A stretch of 64,000 bases of DNA from Paenibacillus_AR sp051594765 (GTDB taxonomy: Bacteria; Bacillota; Bacilli; Paenibacillales; NBRC-103111), in NCBI RefSeq assembly GCF_051594765.1, contig NZ_JBPPGJ010000024.1, positions 1 to 64,000 of the forward strand. The letters are read 5' to 3'. The notes below the pieces were generated by a model that was given only the letters and a program-made list of their open reading frames with translations, did not search any database and was not told the DNA's origin. The position numbers were made by a program, and so were the translations under genes. Of this stretch, positions 52,479 through 63,200 are shown piece by piece (position 1 is the first letter of the stretch; each line of letters starts with the position of its first letter).

Positions 52479-54325
52479 CCGCCACCCGCCTCCCCATCTC
52501 CCGCCAGCAGCTCATGAAACACCGGCAGCCAGATTCGCACCGTCGTCCCTTCCTCCAGCTCACTCTCGAACTCCAGCCCGTACTCGCTGCCGAAGGTCAG
52601 CCGGATCCGCTCGTGCACGTTGCGGACGCCGACCCCGGAGCCGCCGCTCTTGCTGTTCGCTGCGGTCTCTCCGCCCGCTGCCTTGCCGCCTCCGCCCGGA
52701 GCCGCCAGCAGCCGGGCCGCCGTCTCCGGACTCATGCCGAGCCCGTTATCGATGACCTGCAGCAGCAGCTTCCCGTCCCGGATCTCGGAAGTGATCCGGA
52801 TGAAGCCCTCGTCCTGCATCATCTCGATGCCGTGCTGGATGGCGTTTTCCACCAGAGGCTGGAGGATCAGCTTCAGCGACATGCAGCTCATCGTCTCCGG
52901 CGCCGCTTCGATGGCGTAATCGAACTTGTTCTTGAACCGGATGTTCTGGATGATCAGATAATTCTTGATATGCTCCAGCTCGTCTTCCAGAGGGATGATG
53001 TTCCTGCCCTTGCTCAAGCTGATGCGGAACAGCCGCGACAGGGAGGTGATCATGGTGACCACGTCCGTGTTCTTGCCGGATTCTGCCAGCCGGACCACCG
53101 AATTCAGCGTATTGTACAGAAAATGCGGGTTGATCTGTGCCTGCAGTACCTCCAGCTCGCTCTTGCGCTTGGCCTCCTGCTCGCGGATGTTCTGCTGCAT
53201 CAGATCCCGGATCCGGCTCACCATCAGGTTGAACCGCTGCACCAGCTGCTCCACCTCCAGCGCTCCGCGCACTTGGATGGGCGTTTCGAAGTCGCCGCGC
53301 TCCACGTTTTTCATGGATTGGCCGAGACGCTTGATGGGCTTGGAGATGACGCCGGACATGTAGGCGGACATCATCACCACGATGACCAGCACCAGCGCCA
53401 GGAGCCACACCATAAACCCGGAGACCTCCTTGGTGGAGGTCACGAGCTCGTCCATGTAGGCGACGCCGATGATTTTCCAACCGATGTTCTTGACCGTCTT
53501 CACGTGCACCAGCCGCTTCTCGCCCCCCACTGTCTCATAGAAGCTGCCGTACGAGTAATTCAGGGTTCGAGCGGTGGAGACCTCCTCCTTCAGCCCCAGG
53601 TTGATGAGCTGCTGCTGAGGGTGGTAGATCAGGCGCCCGTCCGGGTCCGTAATGTAGATGAAGCCCTTGTTGCCCAGGCTGACCCGCTGGCACAGATCGT
53701 CGATGGAGGAGAAGTTCACGTCGAGCAGCATGACGCCCTCCACCCGCTCGTCCCCGTTGCGCACCGTCACGCTCCGGCTTAAGGACACCACCCACCGGTA
53801 CTCTCCAGGGAACAGATTCTGCACATGCGGAGACGAATAATGCAGATAGTTGGGCCGCTCCAGCGCCACGGTGAACCACTTCTGGTCCGTCAGCCGGGTC
53901 TCCCGCCGCAGCGTCGTGCCGGGGTAGCCCGTCAGAACCTGTCCGTTCCGGCTCACCACCGTCACCGACACCAGGTCCTTGCGCGTGTTCAGGATGGCCG
54001 CCAGCTGCTCCGTCAGATCGCTGCCGCCCGGCACCGGACTCTTCGTGATCTTCTCCTCCAGCTGCTCGAAGAGCTCCGCCATGCCCCGCAGGTAATACTC
54101 CACATTGAAGTTCACCTGGTCCACGACCTGATCCGTATTGAGAAAAGCCCCCTTCTCCGCCGTGCTGGAGAACTTGTCGTAGAGGACGATGCCCACCACC
54201 AGCATGGCCAGGACGATCAGGGTGGTGTACAGCCCGGTAATGTAGATCTGGATGCTTCTCTTCCTGCGGAGGAAGCCCCCTTGCGGAGACACCCCCCCGG
54301 CTTTCTCCCGGAACCGTCCCGTCAC
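52475..54325 (-). CDS. YesM/LytS-type sensor histidine kinase
   Basis: A 616-residue kinase. TM1 is at about 25-48, an extracellular dCache domain at about 50-295, TM2 at about 300-322, then a HAMP domain and a His_kinase domain (PF06580) with QINPHFLYNTLNSVVRL, followed by an HATPase domain (NGLGMSPETAARLLA) with a Gly/Ala insertion. The start is GTG at 54325 after GAGGGGTGA. It lies 6 bp after the regulator gene and overlaps the sugar-binding protein gene, which probably feeds it its signal. Confidence 0.93.
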   Translation of the reverse strand: MTGRFREKAGGVSPQGGFLRRKRSIQIYITGLYTTLIVLAMLVVGIVLYDKFSSTAEKGAFLNTDQVVDQVNFNVEYYLRGMAELFEQLEEKITKSPVPGGSDLTEQLAAILNTRKDLVSVTVVSRNGQVLTGYPGTTLRRETRLTDQKWFTVALERPNYLHYSSPHVQNLFPGEYRWVVSLSRSVTVRNGDERVEGVMLLDVNFSSIDDLCQRVSLGNKGFIYITDPDGRLIYHPQQQLINLGLKEEVSTARTLNYSYGSFYETVGGEKRLVHVKTVKNIGWKIIGVAYMDELVTSTKEVSGFMVWLLALVLVIVVMMSAYMSGVISKPIKRLGQSMKNVERGDFETPIQVRGALEVEQLVQRFNLMVSRIRDLMQQNIREQEAKRKSELEVLQAQINPHFLYNTLNSVVRLAESGKNTDVVTMITSLSRLFRISLSKGRNIIPLEDELEHIKNYLIIQNIRFKNKFDYAIEAAPETMSCMSLKLILQPLVENAIQHGIEMMQDEGFIRITSEIRDGKLLLQVIDNGLGMSPETAARLLAAPGGGGKAAGGETAANSKSGGSGVGVRNVHERIRLTFGSEYGLEFESELEEGTTVRIWLPVFHELLAGDGEAGGG

Positions 54326-54331
54326 GGCCCG

Positions 54332-55987
54332 TCACCCCTCTCTGGTGCTGCTCCGGTATTCCTTCGGCGACACGCCGACATGCTTCTTGAAGCTGAAGCT
54401 GAAGTAGTTGGGCTCCGTATAGCCGACCTTCTCCGCGATCTCGAAGGCCTTCAGATCCGTGGTGCGCAAGAGCTCCTTGGCCGCCTCCATGCGGATGTGG
54501 AGGAGATAGGCCACGAAGGTCATCTTCATCTCTTTTTTGAAGATGCTGCTGAAGTAGCCCGTGCTGATGTGCAGCTGCTTGCACACCTTATGGATGGAGA
54601 TATCCGTGTCCTGATAGTGGGCCCGGGTATAAGCGAGCGCATCCTCCACCAGATTCTTATAGGCGCTCTGCCGGACCACCGCAATGCTGCCCATAATCCG
54701 GGTGCACAGGATCACCAGCCACGACTTGGCCTCCTCCAGCGTCTGGAACCGGTGCAGCTCCGCGAAGGGAACCGCATCCTCACCGAGCACCTCGTCCAGG
54801 TCCGCGTCCGCATCCTTCGCCGCCTTCAGCACTGCCGTCAGAATCTCCATCAGGTACAGCTGGTACTCCTTCACGGATACCGGCTGCTCCAGGAGACCCT
54901 GGAACAGGGCATCCACGATGCTGACAAGCTCCGGGACCGTCCCCAGCTTGATGCAGCGGATGAGGGATTCCTCCTTCAGCTCGTCGAAGCGAACCTTCTC
55001 CACGTAGCGCCGCTCCACATCCGCGATGCTGATGATCCGATTGCCGCCCAGGATCACCCGGTAGTCCAGCGCCAGCACGGCATCCTTATAGGAGTAAGAC
55101 ACCCGGGTGATATCCGGAGTGACCAGACCTACGCCCACCGTAACCGTCAGCTTCAGGTAGCGCTCGATGGCCTGGCGGATCTCATCCGCAGCAGCCAGCA
55201 TCCGGGCGGCCGCCGCCTCCCCGTCCTCATCCGCGCTGATGGCCAGCACCACGACCTGCCCATTGTGCAGGAACACCTTGCCGAGGCCATGGCCCGCCGC
55301 GATCTCCTCGGCGATGTTCAGCACGGCGAACAGCTTCAGCTCCTGATCCTCGGAGTCCTTCAGCGAGAGGGAGACCGCCCCCTCCTGCTCCGGCTGCCGC
55401 CCGCCCTTGTCGCCCGGCGCATCCATGCTGATGACTGCCGCCTGGTAGTGGCGGCCCTCCAGCGGGACCTGGTACAGCGCGGCCTTCTCCTCGATCTCCC
55501 GCTTCTTTAGCTGACGCATCATCAGCGAAGCCAGCAGGTTCTCCCGGAGCACCGGCAGGCTCCTCCGGTAATGCTCCTTCAGCGTGTCCACATTCTTCTT
55601 CTCCGCCGCTTCCTCGTCCAGGGCGTTCTTCACCTTGCCCATAACCCCCAGCAGCTCCTGGGTGGAGAAGGGCTTCAGCACATATTCATCCACCTGGAGC
55701 TTCAGCGCCTTCTGCGCATATTCGAACTCGTCATATCCGGACAAGATGACGACTCGCGTCGACGGATATTGGCTCTTCACCCGGTCCGCCAGCTGCAGGC
55801 CGTCCAGGAAAGGCATCTTAATATCCGTCAGCAGCACATCCGGCGTGTGACGGCCGAATTGGTCCCAGGCCTCCTGGCCGTTCTCCGCACTGTCTATCAC
55901 TTCAAAGCCGAGAGCCTCCCAGTCCACTCCACGGACGATGGCATCCCGGACATCCTCTTCGTCTTCCGCCACAATAACCCGATACAT
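54332..55987 (-). CDS. YesN-type response regulator with AraC DNA-binding domain
   Basis: A 551-residue response regulator. The receiver domain (about 1-120) has D55 in LLTDIKMP and K104-type Lys in VLKPF; a long middle region follows; two AraC helix-turn-helix motifs are at the end (ISIHKVCKQLHISTGYFSSIFKKEM and KAFEIAEKVGYTEPNYFSFSFKKHVG). It is the first gene of the three-gene operon and should be phosphorylated by the adjacent kinase. Likely targets are nearby sugar genes such as mglBAC or the pectinase gene. Confidence 0.95.
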   Translation of the reverse strand: MYRVIVAEDEEDVRDAIVRGVDWEALGFEVIDSAENGQEAWDQFGRHTPDVLLTDIKMPFLDGLQLADRVKSQYPSTRVVILSGYDEFEYAQKALKLQVDEYVLKPFSTQELLGVMGKVKNALDEEAAEKKNVDTLKEHYRRSLPVLRENLLASLMMRQLKKREIEEKAALYQVPLEGRHYQAAVISMDAPGDKGGRQPEQEGAVSLSLKDSEDQELKLFAVLNIAEEIAAGHGLGKVFLHNGQVVVLAISADEDGEAAAARMLAAADEIRQAIERYLKLTVTVGVGLVTPDITRVSYSYKDAVLALDYRVILGGNRIISIADVERRYVEKVRFDELKEESLIRCIKLGTVPELVSIVDALFQGLLEQPVSVKEYQLYLMEILTAVLKAAKDADADLDEVLGEDAVPFAELHRFQTLEEAKSWLVILCTRIMGSIAVVRQSAYKNLVEDALAYTRAHYQDTDISIHKVCKQLHISTGYFSSIFKKEMKMTFVAYLLHIRMEAAKELLRTTDLKAFEIAEKVGYTEPNYFSFSFKKHVGVSPKEYRSSTREG

Positions 55988-56090
55988 TGGGTTTCATCCC
56001 CCATTCCCTGTGCAAACGCATACATGAATAAGCATACCGCACTACCCATTGTATCGGAAGCCGGGGAAAAAGAAAAAAGATCCCGCCACA

Positions 56091-56127
56091 CAAAAAATTC
56101 CAGCCCCTTCTTAAAGAGAGGCTGGAT
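56091..56127 (-). terminator. Terminator of the deoR-MFS operon
   Basis: Arms TCCAGCC and GGCTGGA, followed on the minus strand by six T. Confidence 0.8.
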
Positions 56128-56177
56128 CTTCGTCTATACCGGGCAGACGCAAGGTGGCATCGACCGCCGATCGTCCG

Positions 56178-57401
56178 TCAGACCGTCATGGTTCCGTCGC
56201 ATTCCGAACTGGAGTCGGCCGCCTTCGGAAGCAGCAGCGCAGCCAGCACCATCGTCAGCATGATGACGGCCGCCCCCGCCATCAGCCAGATCGAGGCGGC
56301 GGATCCGAAACGGTCCATCCACCGGCCCAGCAGGAGCGGCATAACCGCTCCCCCGACACCGCCGGTGGAGATGAGGAGGCTGGCGGTGGCCTGCTCCCGG
56401 CCCGACGCTAAGGAGTTGGCGTAGATCAGCGCCACCGCGAAGAGACCTGCCATGGCGAAGCCCAACAGCGCCATGCTGGCGTAGGCGGCCCATGCGCTGG
56501 GCGCAGCCGCCAGCCCGGCTGTGCCGAGGACCGTTCCCGCCAGGCTGACCAGCAGGTAGCGGTAGTAGCTGAAGCGCTCCGCCAAGGCCCCGATGAACGC
56601 CCGGCCGATGGACATGGTGAGCCAGAACAGTGTCACCACCCAGGCGGAGGCCGACGGAGAGAGGCCGTATCCGTCCATCATCCAGGACGGGGCGAATTCG
56701 ATCAGACACACCTCCACACCGACATAGAGGAAGAAGAACGCGGCGAAGAGCGCAAGCACCAGCCGCCGGGAGCCTCTGGATGCAGAGGAGGCCTGCGGGG
56801 CGGAGCCGTCCTCCCCGGCCGGGCCGCTCTTCGGCACGCGGCTTAGATATTCGCTGCTGCCTAAGCCGAAGTCCGTGAATCGCCAGGCAGCCGCCAGCAG
56901 CAGAGCCAGCAGCCCCAACGGCACAAAGGCATACCGCCAGATGCCGAAGAGAAGGAAGATGCCTGAGAAGAAGGGCATGAGCAGGGCGCCCAGCCCGAAG
57001 TACAGCTCCAGCTTGCCCATGGCGGCCGCCTGCTTCTCCTTGAAGGCCAGCAGGATCAGCGCCCCGACGGACGATTCGATGGAGCCGAAGGCGATGCCCA
57101 TGATGAACAGGAGGGCGATGAGAACTTCCCAGGAGGGGAGCAGCACCGCATAGAGCTGGGCGGCGAAGAGCACCAGCATGGCCGCACACAGCACATTGCG
57201 TCTCCCCAACCGCTGCACGGACGGACCGACAGTGGAGACGCCGATCATAAAGCCGAAGAATTGGGCGAACACCAGCCCGCCGCCCTCGCTATACTCTCCG
57301 CCGTAATGTTGGAGCAGCGCCGTCAATATGGAGCCGATGAGCACATGGGAGAAGCCTGTGGCCAGATACGACCAGGCACCCAGCCGAAGCAGCTTGTTCA
57401 T
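56178..57401 (-). CDS. MFS transporter
   Basis: A 407-residue, 12-helix transporter with a central charged loop (about 190-215). It resembles the fucose/sugar-type (FHS-like) MFS group rather than drug exporters (GIAFGSIESSVGALILLAF, GLGALLMPFFSGIFLLFG). It starts 3 bp after the DeoR gene with GGAGGTG inside that gene's end, so the two are coupled. A sugar or sugar-derivative substrate is likely because DeoR regulators usually sense phosphorylated sugars. Confidence 0.85.
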   Translation of the reverse strand: MNKLLRLGAWSYLATGFSHVLIGSILTALLQHYGGEYSEGGGLVFAQFFGFMIGVSTVGPSVQRLGRRNVLCAAMLVLFAAQLYAVLLPSWEVLIALLFIMGIAFGSIESSVGALILLAFKEKQAAAMGKLELYFGLGALLMPFFSGIFLLFGIWRYAFVPLGLLALLLAAAWRFTDFGLGSSEYLSRVPKSGPAGEDGSAPQASSASRGSRRLVLALFAAFFFLYVGVEVCLIEFAPSWMMDGYGLSPSASAWVVTLFWLTMSIGRAFIGALAERFSYYRYLLVSLAGTVLGTAGLAAAPSAWAAYASMALLGFAMAGLFAVALIYANSLASGREQATASLLISTGGVGGAVMPLLLGRWMDRFGSAASIWLMAGAAVIMLTMVLAALLLPKAADSSSECDGTMTV

Positions 57402-57404
57402 GCC

Positions 57405-58187
57405 TTAGACACCTCCATGTCCTGCGTCTGTTCCGGTGACGATCACGTCCACCCCATACTTCTCCAGCTGCTCCATAATCTCAGCAGGGGGCTTCTCGTT
57501 CGTCACCAGCACATCCACCGAATCAAAGCCCGCCACCCGGCAGAACAGCCGCTTCCCGAACTTGGACGAATCGGCCAGGACGATCACTTGGTCCGCCGAA
57601 CGGATCATGTCCCGGATCAGGAGCCCCTCCTCCTCATAGGGATTGGACAGCCCCTCCGCCGTAATGCCGCATGCGCCCAGGAGCAGCTTGTCGAACCGGT
57701 ACTCGGCCAGCGTGGCCGCTGCCCGGGGGCCGTACACATACCGCTGCTCCTTGTGCAGCTGCCCGCCCAGCAGATGAAGCGTCACGCCTTCCCGGGAGGC
57801 GAGAAGGCCGGCTATGTCGATGGAATTGGTCACGGCCACGTTGCCGCTGAAGGAGATGGACTCCACGGTGAACTGAACGGTAGTGGAGGAATCCAGCATC
57901 AGATAGTCTCCGGGACGCACCAGTCTGGCGGCGGCATGGGCGATCTCCCGCTTCACGCCCCGCTCCGTATGGAGCCGCTTCTCGTAGTGGTCGATCTCCT
58001 TGCTGAAGGACGGCAGCATGGCTCCGCCCCGGGTCCGCACGATGCGCCGCTGCTCCTCCAGCTTGATCAGATCCCGTCGTGCCGTGTCCTTCGAGATATC
58101 GAGCAGCGCGCACAGCTCCTCGACCGTAATGCGTCGGTTGTCTTGAAGATGCCGGATGATCCGGTCCAGACGTTCCTCTTGAAACAT
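57405..58187 (-). CDS. DeoR family transcriptional regulator
   Basis: A 260-residue regulator with an N-terminal DeoR helix-turn-helix (ITVEELCALLDISKDTARRDLIKLEEQ) and a DeoRC sugar-phosphate-sensing domain (LDSSTTVQFTVE, HLLGGQL, LADSSKFGK). It probably represses itself and the coupled MFS gene until a phosphorylated sugar binds. A long palindrome 12 bp upstream of the start supports autoregulation. Confidence 0.94.
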   Translation of the reverse strand: MFQEERLDRIIRHLQDNRRITVEELCALLDISKDTARRDLIKLEEQRRIVRTRGGAMLPSFSKEIDHYEKRLHTERGVKREIAHAAARLVRPGDYLMLDSSTTVQFTVESISFSGNVAVTNSIDIAGLLASREGVTLHLLGGQLHKEQRYVYGPRAAATLAEYRFDKLLLGACGITAEGLSNPYEEEGLLIRDMIRSADQVIVLADSSKFGKRLFCRVAGFDSVDVLVTNEKPPAEIMEQLEKYGVDVIVTGTDAGHGGV

Positions 58188-58199
58188 GGCTTCGCGCTC

Positions 58200-58235
58200 C
58201 TTGACTTAAGTTATTATCTGTTATTTTAAGTCAAG
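58200..58235. promoter_or_regulatory. Palindromic operator upstream of deoR
   Basis: Perfect 10-bp arms CTTGACTTAA (58200-58209) and TTAAGTCAAG (58226-58235) with a 16-bp spacer that contains two direct GTTATT copies. Because TTGACTT also looks like a -35, a promoter may be embedded in the site. Confidence 0.7.
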
Positions 58236-58270
58236 TTAAGGAATTGTGCAACCAATTCCCCCTCAAAATA

Positions 58271-58315
58271 AAAAGCTCCCCGAGATGAGCCGGCCAGCCG
58301 GCTTCTTCGGGGAGT
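58271..58315 (-). terminator. Terminator of the carbonic anhydrase gene
   Basis: A hairpin with outer CTCCCCGA/TCGGGGAG and inner GCCGG/CCGGC pairing, followed on the minus strand by CTTTTTATTTT. Confidence 0.88.
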
Positions 58316-58341
58316 TGTTACGTTGGACCGCTTGCGGCCGC

Positions 58342-59226
58342 TTATTTGTCCTTGTCGGTCTCTACGGTGCGCCCCTTCAGCTCCTGCACGGGACGGGCAT
58401 TGTTCGGGAACAGCTTCCGGAAGGCCTCGATCTGGGCCGGGGATACCTCCACCGGCTGCTCCAGCACGGTCCATTTGACGCTCTGCGAGCAAGGCGGAGT
58501 CGTCAGCGAGCCGTTATACCGGAACGACGCCTTGTCCGCAGGCAGGAGGGCCGCCAGGTCCACAGGCTTCTCCAGCTTGACGCCTTCCATATTTTCACCT
58601 GCCGGCATCTTGGACCACAGTTCAGCCAGAGCCGCCTGCTCCTTGCCGCCCTTCAGCATGACGCCCAGCACGGCCAGCTCTCCAGCCGCATTCTTATGGA
58701 CCAGGTGAAGCTCCATGTCGAAGCTCTTGCCGTTGAACTCATGCTCGCTCGGCAGGTGGAAGTGGAATTGCACCAGGTTGTAGTCCTTGCCTTGAATCCG
58801 GAGGACGTTGGACGAATCCGCCGCATTGGCCTGGACGGTATGGCCGTTGTTCACTACAGTGAAGGCCGTAGGCTTATAGACGGTCTGAATGTCCTCCAGA
58901 GTCTGGTTGACCTTGGCCTTGGCCAGATCGATATCGATGGGGGACTGTTCGGTTCCGTTGGCGCAGGCGGCGTTCTCCGCGCCCATCTCTCCCCAATGGC
59001 TGGGGCCGGTATCGCCGGTGTAGCTCCAGTGGGCGCCGTGAGATCCGGCAGCGGCGGGGCTGGCTGCAGGGCTAGCGGTCGACACCGGACTGGCGGCAGC
59101 GCTCGCCGCAGGGGTTGCGGCCGGTGCCGCGGACGATCCGCTTTCCTTTTGTCCGCAGCCTGCAAGGGCTGCAGTCAGACATGCGCTCATCATGAGCAGG
59201 GCTGTTTTTCGAGTAATCATCATCAT
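58342..59226 (-). CDS. Alpha-class carbonic anhydrase lipoprotein
   Basis: A 294-residue lipoprotein: signal peptide with lipobox ALAGC (C24), a Ser/Ala/Pro linker (about 28-60), then an alpha carbonic anhydrase domain. HFHLPSEHEF supplies two zinc His, and HLVHKN supplies the third. The substrate-pocket motifs YNGSLTTPPCSQ and EQSPIDID are present. It hydrates CO2 at the outer membrane face. Start at 59226 after AGGAGAG. Alpha-class enzymes are less common in Bacillota than beta or gamma types. Confidence 0.93.
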   Translation of the reverse strand: MMMITRKTALLMMSACLTAALAGCGQKESGSSAAPAATPAASAAASPVSTASPAASPAAAGSHGAHWSYTGDTGPSHWGEMGAENAACANGTEQSPIDIDLAKAKVNQTLEDIQTVYKPTAFTVVNNGHTVQANAADSSNVLRIQGKDYNLVQFHFHLPSEHEFNGKSFDMELHLVHKNAAGELAVLGVMLKGGKEQAALAELWSKMPAGENMEGVKLEKPVDLAALLPADKASFRYNGSLTTPPCSQSVKWTVLEQPVEVSPAQIEAFRKLFPNNARPVQELKGRTVETDKDK

Positions 59227-59509
59227 GATCGGTTCTCTCCTGTTCTTGAAGGAAGGCCCTTCAAGGTTGTGTTGGCAAACATCTCCTATCATACCTTCTG
59301 CGGAGCGCTTTCATCCAAGTCCCCGGACGCAATAGTCGATAAACTGACACACTTGAGCAGTCCCTGCCCCGCCGAATCCCGCCCGCCGGTCATCTCCCGA
59401 TGACTCCCGTCATCAATCCGGTCATGACTTGCGAAGAGGCTCTTCCATCGAAGGAGAGATGTTTTATAATAAATCCATCAGCCTACGGAACAACGAAAGA
59501 GGAGATCCC

Positions 59510-60184
59510 ATGTCCAACCCCATTCGCATCGTCATTGCCGACGACCAAACCCTGCTGCGGGACGGCCTGCAGACCATCATCAGCCTGGAGGAGGACATGG
59601 AGGTGGTGGCCACCGCCGACAACGGCGCAAGCTGCATCGAAGCGGTCCGGCTGCACCGGCCGGATCTCGTGCTGATGGACGTCCGGATGCCCGTCATGGA
59701 CGGCATCGAGGCTACGCGCCTCCTGATGCAGGAGTTCCCGGAGCTGACCGTCGTCGTGCTGACCACCTTCCTGGAGGACCAGTACATCGTCGACAGCATG
59801 GTGAATGGGGCCAGCGGCTTCCTGTTGAAGGATATGCCCGGCGACAAGATCATCCAGTCCATCCGGGACGCCTCCAAGGGACAGATGATGCTGCCCTCCG
59901 CCGTGGCAGGCAAGCTGGCCGCCCGGATCTCCCTCTTGTCCAGCGGCCCCCGGAAGCCGGTCTCTACCGGACGCCTGAAGCAGCTGGGCATCTCCTTCAC
60001 CGACCGGGAGCTCCATATCGTCCAGCTGCTCCTGGACGGCAAGTCCAATAAGGAGATGGCGAAGTCCCTCTTCATGAGCGAGGGCACCATCAAAAATTAC
60101 GTCAGCATCATCTACCACAAGATCGGGGTCAATGACCGGTCCAAGGCCATTCTGACGCTGAAGGAGCTCCTGGCGGAAGAGTAA
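59510..60184 (+). CDS. NarL/LuxR-type response regulator
   Basis: A 224-residue response regulator with a receiver domain (IRIVIADDQTLLRDGLQ; phospho-acceptor Asp in LVLMDVRMP) and a C-terminal LuxR helix-turn-helix (FTDRELHIVQLLLDGKSNKEMAKSLFMSEGTIKNYVS). The start at 59510 follows AGAGGAG. It is 61 bp upstream of a large sensor kinase whose last module is of the NarX type, the usual partner of NarL regulators. Confidence 0.95.
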   Translation: MSNPIRIVIADDQTLLRDGLQTIISLEEDMEVVATADNGASCIEAVRLHRPDLVLMDVRMPVMDGIEATRLLMQEFPELTVVVLTTFLEDQYIVDSMVNGASGFLLKDMPGDKIIQSIRDASKGQMMLPSAVAGKLAARISLLSSGPRKPVSTGRLKQLGISFTDRELHIVQLLLDGKSNKEMAKSLFMSEGTIKNYVSIIYHKIGVNDRSKAILTLKELLAEE

Positions 60185-60245
60185 TCCGGCTGACCTGCCA
60201 GGCGGCACATGAGACCGGCACATGAGAAGGAGGGACCATCACGCC

Positions 60246-63200
60246 ATGCGAAGCCTTATACCCACCAAACGGATGCTGGCCGCCGCCTTCCTGGCTCTTC
60301 CCGCCCTGATCCTGCTCCTGGCCTTCTGGGTGCTCATCTCGTGGAACAAGCTGCAGGACGGCTTCCACGAATTCCGCAGCCTGGCCGGCACCCCCGGCTG
60401 GGAGGTCCGGCTCGGCGACGTCCCGATGACGCCGGAGGGACTTCCCGCACCCGGGCCGGATGCGGCCTGGAAGCCTCTCCCCCCGGATCAGTGGGTGTCG
60501 GATGCGATTCCGGCAACCTATGAGGGGTACTTCGGGCTCCGGATCCGCATTCCTGAAGCCATCCGGGCCGAAGGACAGAGCCTCCAACTGCGGGGCTTCA
60601 AGTCGGTGCAGGCGTTCACGGATGCGCGGAAGCTCTATGAGTTCAATATGAATCCCCGGGATTTCCGGGTGAACAAGCATCTCCATTGGGGGATGGCGGA
60701 GCTGAAGCTGGAGGATTACGGCACAATGCTTACCATAAGGGCCTATCATGACGGACATAAGGCCGTCACGGCGGGTTTTCTGGTCGGGAAGGCCTCCGAT
60801 TATTATTCCGACATGCTGGCCCACGACGCCCTCCGCATCATCCTGTGCGTCCTGTTCCTGTATTGCTCCATCTGCGCCTTCCTGCTGTTCGCCGTCACTC
60901 CGAGGGAGCCGATCTACTTTTACTTCGCCGTGCTTACCGCATGCGCCGCTTACGGAAGTGTGATCCGTGCGCCGACGCTCCAGCTTTTTGCGGATATTCC
61001 GCTGTTCGTGTACCTGCAGGACGTGGCCATTCCCATCGGGACCGGCGGTCTGCTCGGCTTCCTCGCCCGGCTGTACCCGGACCGGATGCGCAAGCTGTTC
61101 CTCGGCATGGCCTGGTCCTTCTGGGGCTACGCCGCGCTGGTCTTCGGGGCCGCCTGGTACCGGGAGCCTCTCTACCATCTGCTCATCGACAAGGTGTTCC
61201 CGGTCTTCGCCAGCGTCTGTATGAGCGTGGTGCTGCTTCTGATGGCCCGTTCGTACCGGGACCGCCGGGACCGGGAGACCCGGTGGGTGTTCGCCGGCAT
61301 CGTGCTGCTGGTCGTATTCGCCGCCGTCTATTACGTGCGCATGAACGTGTATTCCTTCGCGGAGTGGTACGGCCTGCTGCCGCCCGTGCTTCTGACTTAC
61401 CTGAACGACACCCAGCTCACCCTAGGCCTGTTTCTGTTCATTATGTGCCTCGGGGGCGTGCTGATCCTCCGGTTCGCCGATACCATGCAGAAGATCCGGA
61501 GGTACTCGGAGGAGCTCGCCGTCAAAAACAGGCAGCTTCAGGAGATGGACCGCCTGAAGGACGACTTCTTGGCCCGGACGTCCCATGAGCTCCGGACCCC
61601 GCTCTTCGGCATGATCGGGATCGCCGAATCGCTGCTGGATCCCGAGGGGCTGGAGGACGCCGGGGAGCAGCGGCGGCGCCTGTCGCTCATTATCGCCGGA
61701 GGGCGGCGGCTGACCCGGCTGGTCAATGACATCCTGGATCTGTCGAAGATGCGGCACAACGACCTGCAGCTCCAGCTCCGCCCGGTCGACATCCGGCAGA
61801 CTGCCGGCATCGCAGCGGCGCTCCTCCAGACCCAAGCCTCGGCCAAGGGGTTGACGATCCGCAACCGGATTCCGGAGGATCTGCCGCCGGCGCTGGCCGA
61901 CGAAGACCGGGTGGAGCAGATTCTATTGAACCTGGTGGGCAACGCGGTGAAATTCACCTTCGAGGGAACGGTGGATCTGACGGCAGAGCTGCTGCCGGAG
62001 GAGAAGGGCGATGCGCAGACCGGGGAACCGGGGGCCGGGACGGAGTACGGAGGGTTCCGTTCGGGCGGGCACCAGGAGGAACTTCGAGGTGGAGAGGGGT
62101 CGGGATCTACCGGGGCGAAGCCGCCGGACCGCCGGGCGGGAGCGGTTCCTCCCGGACGGAGAAGGCTGCTTCGCGTGGCCGTAACGGACACGGGGCTTGG
62201 GATCCCGGAGGAGGACCTGGAGCGGATCTTCGACCGGTTCAATCAGAGCCGCTTTACGCTAGAGCAGGGAATCGGCGGCAGCGGTCTGGGCTTAACCGTC
62301 AGCCGTCAGCTGACACAGATGCACGGCGGGGAGCTGACCGTCCGGTCTACGGTCGGACAGGGCAGTACGTTCGCCTTCACGCTGCCGGTCTGGACCGGCG
62401 GGACGGACGTGGCTCCAGCGGACCGGATGCCCGTCTTATCCGCCGGAGTGCCGGAGTTGGATGCTGCCGATAGAGGCTCCGTCCCGGCGGCAGTCAGCGG
62501 CCTGGACAGCCTGCCAAAGAGCGAGAATGTCCCGGAAGGGGCGACAGACCGCCGCCAAACCCTTCTCCTGGTCGACGATGAGCCGGTGAACCTGGAGGTT
62601 CTCTCCAGCCACCTGGCCCCCGCATACCGGATCGTTACCTGCTCCCTGGCCGTACAGGCACTGGAGCTGCTGGAGTCCGGCCTGAAGCCGGACCTGATCC
62701 TGACCGATGTCATGATGCCGGGGTTGAACGGCTACGAGCTGTGCCGCCGGATCCGGCTGGCCTATGGCGGTGAGGCCGATCTCCCCATCCTGATGCTGAC
62801 GGCCAAGAGCCTGCCCGAGGATCTGGCCGAGGGCTTCGAATCGGGAGCCAACGATTACCTGACGAAGCCGGTGTCCAAGCGGGAGCTGCTCTCCCGGGTC
62901 AAGCTCCATCTGAAGGTGACGGAGCTGAACCGCTCCCTGGAGGAGGAGGTCCGGGATCGCACCGCAGAGCTGGAGAAGCGCAATCGGGAGCTCCAACTCT
63001 CCATACGGGAAACCATGGAAGCGCTGGAGGAGATCGTGGCGCTGGAGGAGCGCAACCGGATCGCCCACGAGATCCACGACACGGTGGGCCATACGTTGAC
63101 CGCCACCATCATGCAGCTGGAGGCCACGAAGCGATTGCTCTCGATCGACGGCGAGCGCGCGCTCGAGAAGCTGACCGCCGCTCAAGGGCTGGTCAAGAAC

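Noticed and set aside
58226..58492. Short minus-strand frame overlapping the carbonic anhydrase gene end
   Set aside because: It overlaps the terminator and the 3' end of the enzyme gene in another frame and has no binding site.
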